Assembly (NCBI GenBank): GCA_905221605.1
Contig: CAJNDS010002240.1
Coordinates: forward strand, 271,501-335,500
Direction of reading: 5' to 3'
Origin: Symbiodinium natans
Taxonomy: Eukaryota; Sar; Dinophyceae; Suessiales; Symbiodiniaceae
DNA length: 64,000 nt
Every line of letters starts with the position of its first letter. The stretch's first letter is position 1. A program made the translations under genes and the position numbers. The notes beneath the pieces were generated by a model. The model was not told the DNA's origin, ran no database searches, and saw nothing but the letters and a program-made list of their open reading frames with translations. Shown one piece after another: positions 63,936 through 64,000 of the stretch.

Positions 63936-64000
63936 CTGCAAGCCCCCCCCCAACTTTTAGGGCTTAGGGTTTGGGGTTTAGGGTTTAGGATTTAAGGTTT

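Overview
The window looks like nuclear DNA of an alga-like eukaryote, most probably a dinoflagellate (inference). Reasons: thousands of TTTAGGG/CCCTAAA units lie inside the sequence rather than at an end; coding sequence comes in very short islands (about 30-100 bp) with GT-AG and several GC-AG junctions, the latter common in dinoflagellates; and one minus-strand gene has the pentatricopeptide (PPR) layout I associate with dinoflagellate PPR proteins. Other lineages with a TTTAGGG telomere (chromerids, green algae, plants) are not excluded. There are no bacterial operons, rRNA, tRNA or CRISPR arrays that I can see.

Layout. From 1 to about 10.9 kb the sequence is mostly non-coding, with only short or degenerate telomere-like tracts. 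It holds a few intronless ORFs, the best being a 192-residue CxxC-containing protein at 7251-7829, a long near-perfect foldback at 6618-6709, several tandem-repeat fields (3.8-5.1 kb) and two terminal-inverted-repeat (TIR) stretches. From 10.9 to 13.8 kb telomere-like repeats begin, interleaved with possible minus-strand exons. From 13.8 to 17.5 kb lies a repeat block: a repeated GC-rich module, a 33-bp tandem array, a poly-G tract, a duplicated unit with 31-bp sub-repeats, 1 kb of AT-rich DNA and a 16-bp minisatellite.

From 17.5 to 44 kb, small minus-strand coding islands sit in a sea of TTTAGGG/CCCTAAA. Several read like WD40/beta-propeller blades (18.2, 18.9, 23.9, 31.0 and perhaps 38.7 kb). 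A larger exon (39992-40237) is coding-like but unrecognised. From 44.7 kb to the right edge about 29 minus-strand islands form one or more genes. Their peptides are largely charged coiled-coil, with one hydrophobic segment at 55.9-56.0 kb, and they run into a PPR gene whose last exon stops at 44717. Reading phases agree across several neighbouring islands (62388 to 61911 to 61625 to 60543; 60268 to 60118 to 59712; 58888 to 58475 to 58069 to 57563; 51560 to 50641; 46757 to 45522; 44884 to 44779). This is the strongest evidence that they are true exons.

The most striking feature is the intron architecture. On the + strand many islands have CCCTAAA arrays on the left and TTTAGGG arrays on the right, so many introns begin with (TTTAGGG)n and end with (CCCTAAA)n. 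Such introns carry telomere-like terminal inverted repeats able to pair in the RNA. The introns also contain many short (70-190 bp) TIR elements, some right at splice sites, which suggests introner-like or MITE-like intron gain. All exon calls are by eye from reading frame and splice motifs; transcript evidence is needed to settle strand and borders, because several GC-rich islands are open on both strands.
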